Assembly (NCBI GenBank): GCA_001986395.2 | Contig: MQVO02000019.1 | Span: 124,001 to 188,000 of the forward strand | DNA: 64,000 nt | Direction: 5' to 3' | Source of the DNA: Irpex lacteus | Taxonomy: Eukaryota > Basidiomycota > Agaricomycetes > Polyporales > Irpicaceae | Part shown: in pieces, positions 11,501 to 22,169 of the stretch | How positions within the stretch are numbered: the stretch's first letter is position 1 | How the letters are laid out: each line of letters starts with the position of its first letter | Notes under the pieces: model-generated | Told to the model about the DNA's origin: nothing | Databases searched by the model: none | What the model saw: the letters and a program-made list of their open reading frames with translations, nothing else | Made by a program: the position numbers and the translations under genes

Positions 11501-13099
11501 AGAGAAGAGAGTCGGGTGCGTGTTTCAGCGAAGTCCGACTGTGTGTATGTTTGGCGAAGGGGGCCTATCGTTTTGAATGTGGCTGTCATCTAGATGTTGG
11601 TCAACACGGAGGTGTCCTCGCTAACAGAGGCCCTGGATGTTTGAATGATTTGGGGTGACAGGCTGACAGCTCTGATTTGGTCACCCACAACAGGCCAGAC
11701 ATCCTATTTGAATACATGTTGAGTTGGATCGACTCATCCACATTCCAGACATCACAGGTAAGCGAGAGGCAGCAACCGGCAACTCATGTAAGTGCGCGTC
11801 TGATGTTTCCGACAGAACAAGTTCACTCTAACCTAAGTTATTACTTGACATGAATTTTGTCAGCTGTATACGTGAATTCGAAGGACAACAACTTTCGCGC
11901 TATGAGTCCTCAGGCTACTGTCTCTCATGGACTTAGTTTTTAAGACGGAACCATGTCTCCGGAGGCACATGTAAACAATCTCACTCAATCGGTCACCTCA
12001 TTGCAAACATGCTACACTGAATTCCGCCACTGGCATCCTCGCATAACTAAATAACCCATGAGGCCATGAGGAACTGGCCAGTGAAGCAGGAAAAAATATT
12101 GCTCCGAGTCCATCTATAACATCTGAATTACGCAACATGATTCCGTCTGAAACGTGCTAATGCATATTTCAGGCGAGATCATCTTGCATATCCGGCTGGT
12201 ACAGTGATATTTGTGAGCTGCATGGTAGTTCAGAGACTCACCGTGATTCGGTGGAACAACTGTGTAAGCTAAAGAATGTCACGCAGGGATAGATTTGACA
12301 AGGCAGCATCAAACCGTCCCTGTCAAGACAGTCTTGCATCTTCCAGCCCTCAAAAACTGAAACACGGAAGAAGAAATCTGTGGAATGAAGGTCTGTCAGC
12401 CTCAGCCAATACGTGAATTTACCGCCTACGCGCAATGCTCAGTATGGGGCTCGACCGGTTGCCATTACGGTAGGGTGATGGCAAGATTTGCAACGGCCTT
12501 CGCCCCAGGTTACCAAGATCGGAATGTACCGTTTTTCGTCAGTGTTCTCTTTGCATTCACATTCCGCTCACGCATCCCCCTCGCCACTTACACACACCCT
12601 GCGTGAGCCAGTATCCAACCACATTCGAGTCCTTGCTCCTCCACTATGTCCCACTTGCTGCTCTGACCCCACTTCAGGGCACTCTCACCCTCTCACTCTC
12701 TCGAGCAGTCATATACACGTCTTTGTTCGGCTGACCGCCTGCAGCTTAGCTGGACACGACACGTACCGAACGACTCGAAGAACGTTCGAGTATGTTTTCT
12801 GCTGTCACAACTTATGTGTGCCCCGTAAGTCATGACCAGGTTTGAATTGCTAGACAACGTGCTTACTCGTTTTGATGACCTTCGTAGCTCATATCAAACT
12901 TGGTTGCGGAATTCCAAGTCCTCAGACGTCGCGATGAACAGACAACGTCGCTAAGCGACCTGTTTTGACTCTCCGTCGACATGAAGAAACCCGAAAGCGA
13001 TCGTACATCACCTCTCGAGTCCTCTATACATAGAAGTATGTTCATACGGACACTTATTATTTGACTTTGTACGAGTATTCACCGAAGTATAAAAACGTC
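8521..13099. other. Repeat-derived, gene-poor DNA
   Basis: Only short, unsupported frames on either strand (longest 133 codons at 10021-10422 minus, no recognisable motif). An 8-bp stem hairpin with AATACCTG arms lies at 10573-10593. Pyrimidine-rich DNA occupies about 12,600-12,730. No RNA gene or transposase motif was seen. Confidence 0.5.
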
Positions 13100-16000
13100 G
13101 AAACCCTCGCGCTACGTAACGTGAACAAGGTGAGTCCTTGCATCACGAGGGGATTAATACGGGAGAGCTCACCATGTAACTCTCGTTCCTGTAGCGTTGG
13201 TCGAACTCACTATGTATTGGCGGTGCTTGCGTCGTCGAGTCGAGAATACCAGCTCATGATATCGTGATGTATCTTCGTCTGGCGAGCGACATGCTGGGAT
13301 CGAGGTGAGTACTCGGATTTGCGAGGTAATCGAAAAAGCTAGAGCACTCACTGATATCTTGGTTCTCCAGCCCTGATCCGACCATCAAGCATCAAGAACT
13401 CTCGTGCGACGTACAACAACGTATCACGGTTCAGCGAGCGACGTCGTACTTCTGTCGCGAGCTTCCTTGAACGACATACGACCAGCCACGTCTCCAGAGG
13501 CTGGTACCCATGATGTAGCGACATATCGACGTCTACGGAGCAGAGTCTGGTGGTCTTGGTGTGTACTCGTGTTCGTAGGTGATCCAGTTCCGTGTACTGA
13601 TTTGTATTCTTCGCCTTTTAGCCGTTTGCGAGCCGTATCAAGGCGTCGTGCGCGGAATTGAACACCGAGTTCGCGATATCACGATAGATCGTCTTCTGGC
13701 GAGCGATGTCCTGTCGATTCTTATTATTAAAAAATAAAGAAGAATAAATATAAAGACGTGCCCACGCCCAGCTGTCTGGCGAGCGAGGTCGTCTGGTGTG
13801 GGTGGGTGCTCGCGCTAGCAGGTAGTCTAAAATAATATACTCACCTTATTTTCCTTCTCTCATAGATGTATTCAACTTCCCTTAATGGGGGGAGATGTTC
13901 GTCGTGAATTAAGCCTCGCGGCCGCGGTTCTGTAATGGATAGCCGTCCGGCGCGTAAGGTCTAGACATAAGTAAGTACTCGCGTTGTGGGATAGATAATG
14001 ATACGGTCCTCACCTGATAACTCTCGTTCCGTAGCGTTGACTTAATCCATATGCACGCCATGCACGAGTTTCTGCCATCGCGGACGTCGTTCCACGATCG
14101 ATCAAAGTCCCGCGAGCAGGGTTCTATGATTGGTAAGTAAGTATTTGTGTTCTTATATAATTAAATCCCTGTACTTACCTGATAACCTCGTTCGACAGCC
14201 TCGACTACTCACAGGTTATGCGCCAGACTTGCGCCGTCTGCTTAGAAAGTCTTAGTCCGTACGTAGATGGGCGATGAGCGACGCCTCATTGTCGCGAACG
14301 TCGTTTCACGACGGATCGACGCCCAACGAGCAGACTCTCATAGTTAATAAGTAAGTACCCGTGTTATAGAACAATACAAATCGTCATACTTACTTGATAT
14401 CTCTCGTTTAACAGCTTTGGCGTACGTTCATCGAACGAGGTTTTGACCGGGAACGTCGTTCCGCAATGGATCGACGCCCGACGAGCAGGCCCCTGCATTT
14501 AATAAGTAAGTACCCGTATTATGAGACGATTCAGATCGTTATACTCACCTAATACTTAAACTCTCGTACGATAGCTACCACTGTGCACGACGCCCTCGGC
14601 TAAGTCTCACGTCGAGGACTCGAGAAACCGAGTCCGTCGACGTGGTTTCAGATTATAACTGATCGAAGAGCGACGTCTTCACGTCGTTCCGCAACGGATC
14701 GACTTCCCGCGAGCAAGATTCTATTGTTAAATGGTAAGTATTCGTGTTATCGTGCAATAAAGTGACTGTACTCACCTGATAAGTCTCGTTTAACAGCCTC
14801 GGCGCACGTTCATAGATCCAGCGAGCGAGGTCTTGACCGAGAACGTCGTTCCTCGACGGATCGACGTTCGGCGAGCGAGGTTCTATTGTTAAAAGGTAAG
14901 TATTCGTGTTATCGTACAATTAAACCACTGGACTCACCAGATACATCTCGTACGATAGCCTTCACCGCGCACCACGGCCGAGTCTCGTCTCGTTAACGCG
15001 AGAGGACGAGTGTGCCAGCGAATTTCCGTGACAACCATCCAGCGAGCGAGGTCTTGACGTTGCGAATATCGCTCCGCATTAGATCGACATCCGGCGAACG
15101 AGGTGCTATGGTTAACAAGTAAGTGTTCACATTATAGAGCAATTAAGTCACTTTACTCACCCGATAACTCTCGTACGATAGCCACCACCGTGCACGACGC
15201 CCACAGACGAGTCTCGCCTCGTTAACTTGAGAAATCGGGCGCGTTACCGAAATGCTGTATATGCCATCCACCGAGGGATGTCTTGGGTCGCGAACGTCGT
15301 TTCACGACGTATCGCCGTCCGACGAGCGAGGCACTATGCTTAATAAGTAAGTATTCACTTTATCGTGCAATTAAGTCACTGTACTCACCTGATAGTACCT
15401 CTCGTTTAACAGCCTCGGCTCACTCCCATCGTCCACGCGAACATCGTAGGCTCGAGAAGTCGATCTACCATGTATGGCCGTCCGGCGAGCGAGATCTTGG
15501 GATGCGAACGTCGTTTCACGACGTATCGACGTCCGGCGAGCGAGGTCTTGTGGTTAATAAGTAAGTGTTCGCATTATCGTATAGTCAGATCACTGTACTC
15601 ACCTGATGGTACCTCTCGTTTAACAGCCTCGGCGCACGTTCATAAGCCCAGCGAGCGAGGTCTTGACCGAGAACGTCGTTCCGCAACGGATCGACGTCCG
15701 ACGAGCGAGGTACTAGGATTCATTAGTAAGTGTTCGCATTATCATATCATTCAGTCTTTACGCACCTGTTAACTCTCGTTTAATAGCCCTCACCGCATCT
15801 TCCACCCCACGCACAAGTCTCGCCTCGCCAAGTTGAGAGGTCGTTCCGCGACGGATCGACGCCCGACGACCGACATCTTGATGTCGTTGAGAAGGTCGTT
15901 CCGCAACAAATCTTCGTCCCGCGAGCAGGGTCCTGTGGTTAACAGGTAAGTACCTGCATTGTAATGTAATTCAATCACATTACGCACCTGATAAGTGTTG

Positions 16001-16760
16001 TTCCGTAGTCTTAAACACTTTATCCCTCTCCGCAAGGCGTGCACCGTTAACTTCAGAGGCTGAGACACGACGAATCGCCATCCGACATCCTGATGCCGTT
16101 GGGAAGGTCGTTCCGCAATGGATCTTCGTCCCGCGAGCGAGATCCTATGGTTAACAGGTAAGTACTCGTGTTGCAGAGCAGTTCAATCACATTACGCACC
16201 TGATAAGTGTTTCCCCCTAGTCTTAGCATCCAAGCCATCCACGCACACGTCTCCCGCTCGGTAAATCGAGCCATTTGTGGCTAGCCGTGCGACGAGCGAC
16301 TTGTGAAGTTGTTTGGTCGTTCCGCAATGGATCTTCGTCCGACGAGCAGGCTTCTCTGGTTTAAAGGTAAGTAGTTGCGTTGCGATGCAATTAGATCACA
16401 CCACGCACCTGACAAGCCTCGTTCTATAGTCTTAGCACGCCCGCCGACCACTTGCACGTCTCGGACTTGATAACTCGAGCGACCCGCGGCTCGTTAGGTC
16501 GTTCCGCAACGAATCTTCGTCCAGCGAGCGAGATCATGTGTTCAAGGTAAGCACTGATCAAGCTCAAATACGATGTTACTCACTAATTTGCCCAGAACGA
16601 CTTCAAACGCCTCCACCTCTCCGTTCAACGTTGCAAGTGTACGACTCGGATGCGCTGCTTCTACTGTACCAGGTGAGCAATATACCCTCCTCGCGATTGG
16701 AGCAGACTCACTTCATTCTTAACCCCAGAAGCTGAGAAGTTCAACAAGTCTTGTTGGCCA
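13100..16760. repeat. Tandem array B of intron-containing repeat units
   Basis: Second, more complete copy of the array. Degenerate units start near 13129, 13304, 13556 and 13797. Well-kept units have plus-strand donors near 13971, 14137, 14350, 14505, 14732, 14896, 15119, 15346, 15560, 15725, 15945, 16158, 16367 and 16547, and a last GTGAGC unit near 16672. The best unit has an exon-like block of 103 bp between two intron-like blocks. As in array A, both strands of each intron block carry donor, branch-like and acceptor signals. Units after about 13,990 match array A almost one to one; those before it have no counterpart inside the window. Confidence 0.85.
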
Positions 16761-17076
16761 GCCGGATGAGAGTAAGTAGAGTTAAGCTGAGCGGGTGATC
16801 GAAGTGGTCGAAGTGAGAGAGAGAGAGATGCGATAGGCGCTCTAACGATCCTGCGGGTTGATCTGCCTCGTTCAACGACGACGAGGTTATTGAGTAGCTG
16901 GCCACTCCGGGACTTGAGGGCAGGTAGCATAGAATACCAAGTGACAGAGTACAACAATTAATCGAGAGTTGTGAAATGTCCGTAGGCGGGAAACTCTGTC
17001 AGTTTGAATCGCCAGCAGACGCCCGTCCGATCCGATCACTCATTGACGCGTTCACGAGCAGTAGTGACAGTACCCA

Positions 17077-17766
17077 CTTGTAAGGCGGCGTCATCGAGTT
17101 ATCGTTTGACCCAAACTGGCTACGGTAGACACCCACGGTCCGACAAACTCCACGGAATTGCAGCGCGAGTCGTCGCTGTCTTCGTCTTCGTCTTCCTCGT
17201 CGATGTCTCTGTGCAAAATTCGACTCCCGGCTACCAAGCTATATGCAGCCATCGTAAGTCGCCGTCCGCCGCACATCGAACGCCAAAGGTGGGAACGCAA
17301 GTGAAGGCTTTGGTAAGTGGCTGATGGAATTATACGTCGACTTCTGATGCACGCACCGAGGCGCGAGCTGTGCTGCAGGGCAGACCGGGCAGGTATGACC
17401 AGATGACCTCCAGAACCCTTCACGAGACCTACTGGCCACGCGGCGGCGTTGGAGAGAAGACGTGAAGAACGCTGGCGATGATGGCATTGCCGTCGGTTGC
17501 ATCGTTTATACGCGGTGAATAGGGTGTGCAAGGCGCATATACGGTATGTCAGAGCTGACAATTGGTTTCCTTTCGTTTTGCGTACTGAACTGCTGACCAT
17601 GCGTCGGACAATGCAGCGAAACATCCGTACATTCCTGCTCAGCTGCAAGGACCGCGCATCCTTGGACGAAGAGCGACAGAGTGCAGCAGTACCCGAACAT
17701 CAGACATGGACCGTCTATCGAGAATCACGATGCAAGAGGAATTTGGATGTGCTACTCCGCGATTAG
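17077..17766 (+). other. Unidentified spliced locus, copy B (3' end at 17766)
   Basis: Counterpart of 3986-4720. Protein-like blocks include GGVIELSFDPNWLR near 17090, RRRWREDVKNAGDDG near 17450 and a last block starting RNIRTFLLSCKDRASL near 17618 and ending NLDVLLRD with TAG at 17764-17766. The change GAC to GAT in the middle block and CTG to CTA in the last block are synonymous against copy A. Here the frame also reads through the putative last intron without a stop, unlike copy A. No known domain is recognised. The end is 150 bp before the GH3 start codon, so 5' UTR and 3' UTR must be very close or overlap. Confidence 0.38.
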
Positions 17767-17792
17767 GTCAGTCGTACGTTTGGCGCACAGCA

Positions 17793-17800
17793 TATATAAA
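17793..17800 (+). promoter_or_regulatory. TATA box of GH3 beta-glucosidase
   Basis: TATATAAA lies 116 bp upstream of the ATG at 17916, at a distance that leaves room for a short 5' UTR. It is conserved in copy A. Confidence 0.6.
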
Positions 17801-17915
17801 CCGGTCTCCGTACCCCGCACTCCTTTCTCCTCGACGCGTGCATCCATATCGCCCCTGCTGCAGATCCACTTCAAAAGCCTCGGAAGTGTGTCAAGACTTC
17901 TAGGCACCGCCCAAC

Positions 17916-20900
17916 ATGGCCTTTCCTCGCACACTACGTGCACTGCTCTTCGTGTTGCCGACCATAGTCAACGCGGCCTCTTCTGACTTTGCGGGAGCCT
18001 CAGCAACATCTGCGTTACAGTCCTCGCCATCCGCCTCGCTCGTGTCCTCTGCCTCCGTGATATCCTCTGCAGTATCTGGAAGCTCTGTGTTGTCCTCCGC
18101 GTCAATCTCATTGAGCGTTCTATCATCCGTCTCTACCTCTCTTTCAGCAAGTACGAGCTCTGCCTTGTCAAGTTCGCCGTCTGTGTCAGGTGTATCAAGC
18201 TCTGCAAGTTTCCCAACCATCTCAAGCAACGTGACATCGAGTGCAAGCGGGGCACTCACGTCCTCAGCGGCAAACGCCACTGCTACCGGAAGTCAGAGCT
18301 TCAACAGCGGGACGGGCACCGAGACAGGTGAGTCTTCCTTCTCCAACACGCATCACGCTTACACCTCAATCACGCTTCCCCGTAGGCCCTATCACAGTCC
18401 CCATCACGCCCGTCCCCTTCACACCCTTCCCAATCCCCTCCTCCCCAGTCGGCGTACCCGAATTCCCTCCCGTGGACCCAGCAAAACCACCTCCGGTGTC
18501 TGACGCGCCAGGCTTAGGTGGTCACATACCGGATTTCAGCGGTGCGTGGGACAGCGCGTATGCACGGGCGAAGAGCGTCTTGAGTCAGGGATGGAGCAAC
18601 GAGGATAAGGTGGCGTTGACTACTGGTGTGGGGTGGGAGGGTGGATTGTGCGTGGGTAATATACCGAGTGTGCAGGATAAGGGGTTCCCGGGACTGTGCT
18701 TGGAGGTGCGTACGTTCTGGTAGACCAGTAGAACGCAGGGAACTTATGGCCCGGCATAGGACTCCCCGCTGGGCGTTCGAGACGTCGACTTCGTGACTGC
18801 GTTCCCGACGGGGTTGAGTGCTGCTGCGACGTGGAACCGGACGCTCATCCGCACGCGTGGGCTGTTCATGGGCCGCGAGCACAAAGCAAAGGGCGTGAAC
18901 GTCGCGCTGGGGCCCATGATGAACATGGGGTGCGTATCCCAGGTACTTTGAGAGTACGAGTGGTCGCTCATGCACATGCTCGGTTTCAGTCGTATAGCTC
19001 AAGGCGGACGGAACTGGGAAGGGTTCGGCGCGGACCCGTTCTTGAGTGGTGAGAGCGCATATGAGACGATCTTGGGCATGCAGGCGGGAGGTGTGCAGGC
19101 GTGTGCAAAGCATTATATCAACAAGTGCGTTCTCTTATCCCCCTGCTGTATAGCAGAACGAGTAAGTAGGTTTGGATGCTGACGATATCAATGGGGATAC
19201 AGCGAACAGGAGCATAAACGCACGCAAGAGTCCTCGAACGTCGACGACAGGACGCAGCACGAGATATACGCACATCCGTTCTTGAGGAGCGTCATGGCCG
19301 GCGTCGCCAGTGTCATGTGCAGCTACAGTACGTCTCTACGCCCTACTCACTCCTTCCAGCGCAACGTCTCATTGGGATGAATCTAGACCTTATCAATGAT
19401 ACGTACGCGTGCGAGAACGAGAAGATGCTCGACGACGTGATGAAGCGCGAGTTCGGCTTCAGGGGGTACATCATGACCGACTGGAGTGCGCAACATTCAA
19501 CGATGAGCGCTGCCGTCGGGCTCGACGTACGTTCGCCTTCCCTTCTATACCTGTAATTCGCTGGATATCCGTCTGACACACGTCGGTGTAGATGACCATG
19601 CCGGGAGATATCACCTTCAACTCTGGGACGTCGTGGTGGGGCCAGAACCTGACTGACTTTGTCGCAAACGGTACGATTGCGCAGGCGAGGCTTGACGATA
19701 TGGCTACGAGGATCCTCGCATCTTGGTTCTTCCTCGAGCAGGACAGCGACTACCCGGCAGGTAAGCTTCGTCTTTGACGACTAAGACGCCTTATGTATGT
19801 CAATGGTCATCGCAGTCTCTTTCAACGCGTTCAACAACCTCGATGGCAACAACACGCATCTCGACGTCCAGGACGATCACTTCACTGTTGTTCGTGAGAT
19901 TGGAGCTGCTGGTGCCGTACTACTCAAGAACGAACGAAACGCGTTACCGCTCAAGCTCGGCAAGGGCAGTATCAAGAGCATAGCCGTCATTGGTCAGTTT
20001 TTTACTCGTTATGAACATTCATTCAAGTAACTAATCGACCTTCCTGTTTATTGCAGGGAACGACTCTGGCCCTTCTACGTATGGACCAAATGGGTTTGGA
20101 GACCGAGGCGGCGACGACGGTATCCTCGCCATGGGCTGGGGTTCCGGCACCGCCCAGTTCCCCTACCTCATCGACCCACTCTCAGCCATCCAAGCACGCG
20201 CACGCAAAAGCAAGAAGAGCTCCGAACGCGCGATCGTATCGTGGTGGAGGAGCAACTGGGACTTAGCGGGCGCCGCGAGCACCGTAACGGAGCAAGACGT
20301 CGCCATCGTGTTTGTCAACGCTGACTCTGGCGAGGGCTACATCACCGTCGACGGGAACGAGGGCGACAGGAAGAACCTAACGTTGTGGGGGAACGCGGAC
20401 GCGCTGGTTGGTGCTGTCGCTGCTGTGAATAGGAACACGGTCGTCGTGGCGCATTCGGTGGGCCCGGCGATCATCGAGCCGTGGGTCGAGCATCCGAACG
20501 TGACGGCCGTCGTGTGGGCGGGGATTCCTGGCCAGGAGGCGGGGAACTCGATTGCGGACGTGCTGTTTGGTGATGTGAACCCGTCGGGGAGGTTGCCGTA
20601 CACGATTGCGAGGAACGCGAGTGATTATGGTGCACATCTTGTCACTGGAGGGGACGCCGCGGCGATTTTGAGCATTCCGTATACTGAGGGGCTGTTGATT
20701 GACTATCGGTGGTTCGATGCTGTGAGTGAACTATTGGGCTCTCTTGATGGGTGTCGTACTTACATGACGATGATCAGAACAACATCGAGCCTCGCTTCGA
20801 ATTTGGTTTTGGTCTTTCGTACACCACATTCCAGTACTTCAACCTCCGCACCAGTGTCATCTCGCAACCCGACTCTGACTCCAAACCGCTCGAAGCTGCG

Positions 20901-21330
20901 TGGGCCGCCGGCAAGGCAACGCCCATCGCCGAGGGCTCATCGACTGCGCTGTGGCTGCATAGGCCATTCGTCAAGGTACAGTTTGAGGTGCAAAATACTG
21001 GTGACGTCGATGGTGGCGAGGTGAGCATCCTTCACTCTCTCTTCCTTCTCCATGGTCGTTCGTGGGCGCTGACGGGAATTCGTACAGATCCCCCAGCTTT
21101 ACCTCCACCATCCGGCCTCTGCGGGTGAACCGCCGTCGGTCCTGAAAGGCTTCGCCGACGTCTTCTTGCACAAGAACCAGAAGAAGACGGTGACCATCAC
21201 GTTGTCGAGGTATGATCTCAGCGTGTGGGACGTCGTGCGCCAGGGGTGGGCCAAGCCGAAGGGCAAGATCACGTTCTCGGTAGGAGCGAGCAGTAGGGAC
21301 TTTAGGCTCAAGGGAACTGTGCCGGTTTGA
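17916..21330 (+). CDS. GH3 family beta-glucosidase, secreted, 932 aa
   Basis: Predicted to hydrolyse terminal beta-glucosyl residues (cellobiose and other beta-glucosides) outside the cell. Eleven exons: 17916-18327, 18386-18705, 18760-18929, 18990-19124, 19203-19327, 19387-19526, 19592-19760, 19816-19992, 20057-20721, 20778-21020, 21088-21330. Every junction keeps phase and the total is 2799 nt. An N-terminal signal peptide (ends near VNAAS) is followed by a Ser/Ala-rich stalk of about 120 residues and a Pro-rich linker. The N-terminal GH3 barrel has [41 protein letters not shown] and the nucleophile motif MTDWSAQH, with Asp at about residue 419. The C-terminal GH3 domain ([32 protein letters not shown]) and a fibronectin III-like end ([12 protein letters not shown] onward) follow. 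Length is usual for fungal GH3 enzymes apart from the long stalk. Intact paralog of the pseudogene at 4870. Confidence 0.95.
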
Positions 21331-22169
21331 TTCGGCGTAAAAAGGGAGGAGGAGGATGCGTCAAAAAGAGATGCCCTGCGCGTGGACTCAGAGTTATGAC
21401 CAGTACAGTGGACTGTTGGACTTTATTTCCGTTGCGCTATTTCAAAAATGACTTTGTAGTTGCATGTGTTGCCTACTACTATTATAAACGTAGCAAGTAG
21501 GGACTGTATGTCGTGCGTGCTGTCAGGATTCATGAGATGACTTTATACCTACCTCCATATTCAGAGTGTGCATACGTTCTGTTGCTGGACAATTTTCCTC
21601 GCACCCGGGACTGTAAGTATGTTGGGTGACAATCACGAGCAACATACACCGTAGGTATCGAGTGATTACGGTACTAGGAACCTCAATGTTCGGTAGTCCA
21701 ACGTTCAACGTTCAACGTTCAACGTCCGAGTTAGATCTCCCCGCCGTGACTGGGACACTTCGCGCCGAGGCTAAGATCTGAGGGCGCATCAATTGAAGCA
21801 AAATCGATGCGCCTCTCCATCGAGGGCAGTGAACCTACGAATCGGACAACATATCGCACGCGTGGTACGCAGAAACATACTATCACATGAAGACAAAATA
21901 GGCCAACAATAGTCCAGATCTTTACAATACGAGATTTACGAATCTACTTCATTCTATAGTCCGGGTGCGAAGACACCGAGTCGAGGGGGAGGGAAATGAA
22001 CGGACAAGCCATGCAGCTACAGCTAGTACTAGTGTGGAGTGGGTCGTAGTTGTACGTGTGCTATCCGAGACAGGTGGGGGTGGGTAGAAGGAATGAATGT
22101 TCGAGAGCGTAATATTATGGTGGAAGTCCGTGATAGAGACGACGACGACGATCGATCGATCCTCAGTGT
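21331..22169. other. Shared 3' region of convergent GH3 and amylase genes
   Basis: Untranslated and intergenic DNA between two convergent genes. Holds about three tandem ACGTTCA heptamers (about 21,700-21,725) and a CGCATCAATTGA motif at 21785 that resembles palindromes in the reductase cluster. No gene seen. Confidence 0.6.
21785..21800. promoter_or_regulatory. Half-matching copy of the CGCATCAATTGATGCG motif
   Basis: CGCATCAATTGAAGCA matches the first 12 bases of the palindrome at 40058 exactly, followed nearby by an inverted GATGCGCC. It lies between the convergent GH3 and amylase genes. Confidence 0.3.

Larger units (their letters stand above)
13990..18790 (+). repeat. Segmental duplication, copy B
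   Basis: Collinear with 1-5725 (see copy A). Beyond about 18,790 copy B continues as an intact GH3 gene while copy A diverges, so copy B carries the complete functional locus. Confidence 0.88.

Noticed and set aside
19317..19386. Alternative acceptor in GH3 intron 5 giving QRLIGMN before LDLIND
   Set aside because: The acceptor at 19386 gives [13 protein letters not shown], which matches the GH3 family. The other inserts foreign residues.
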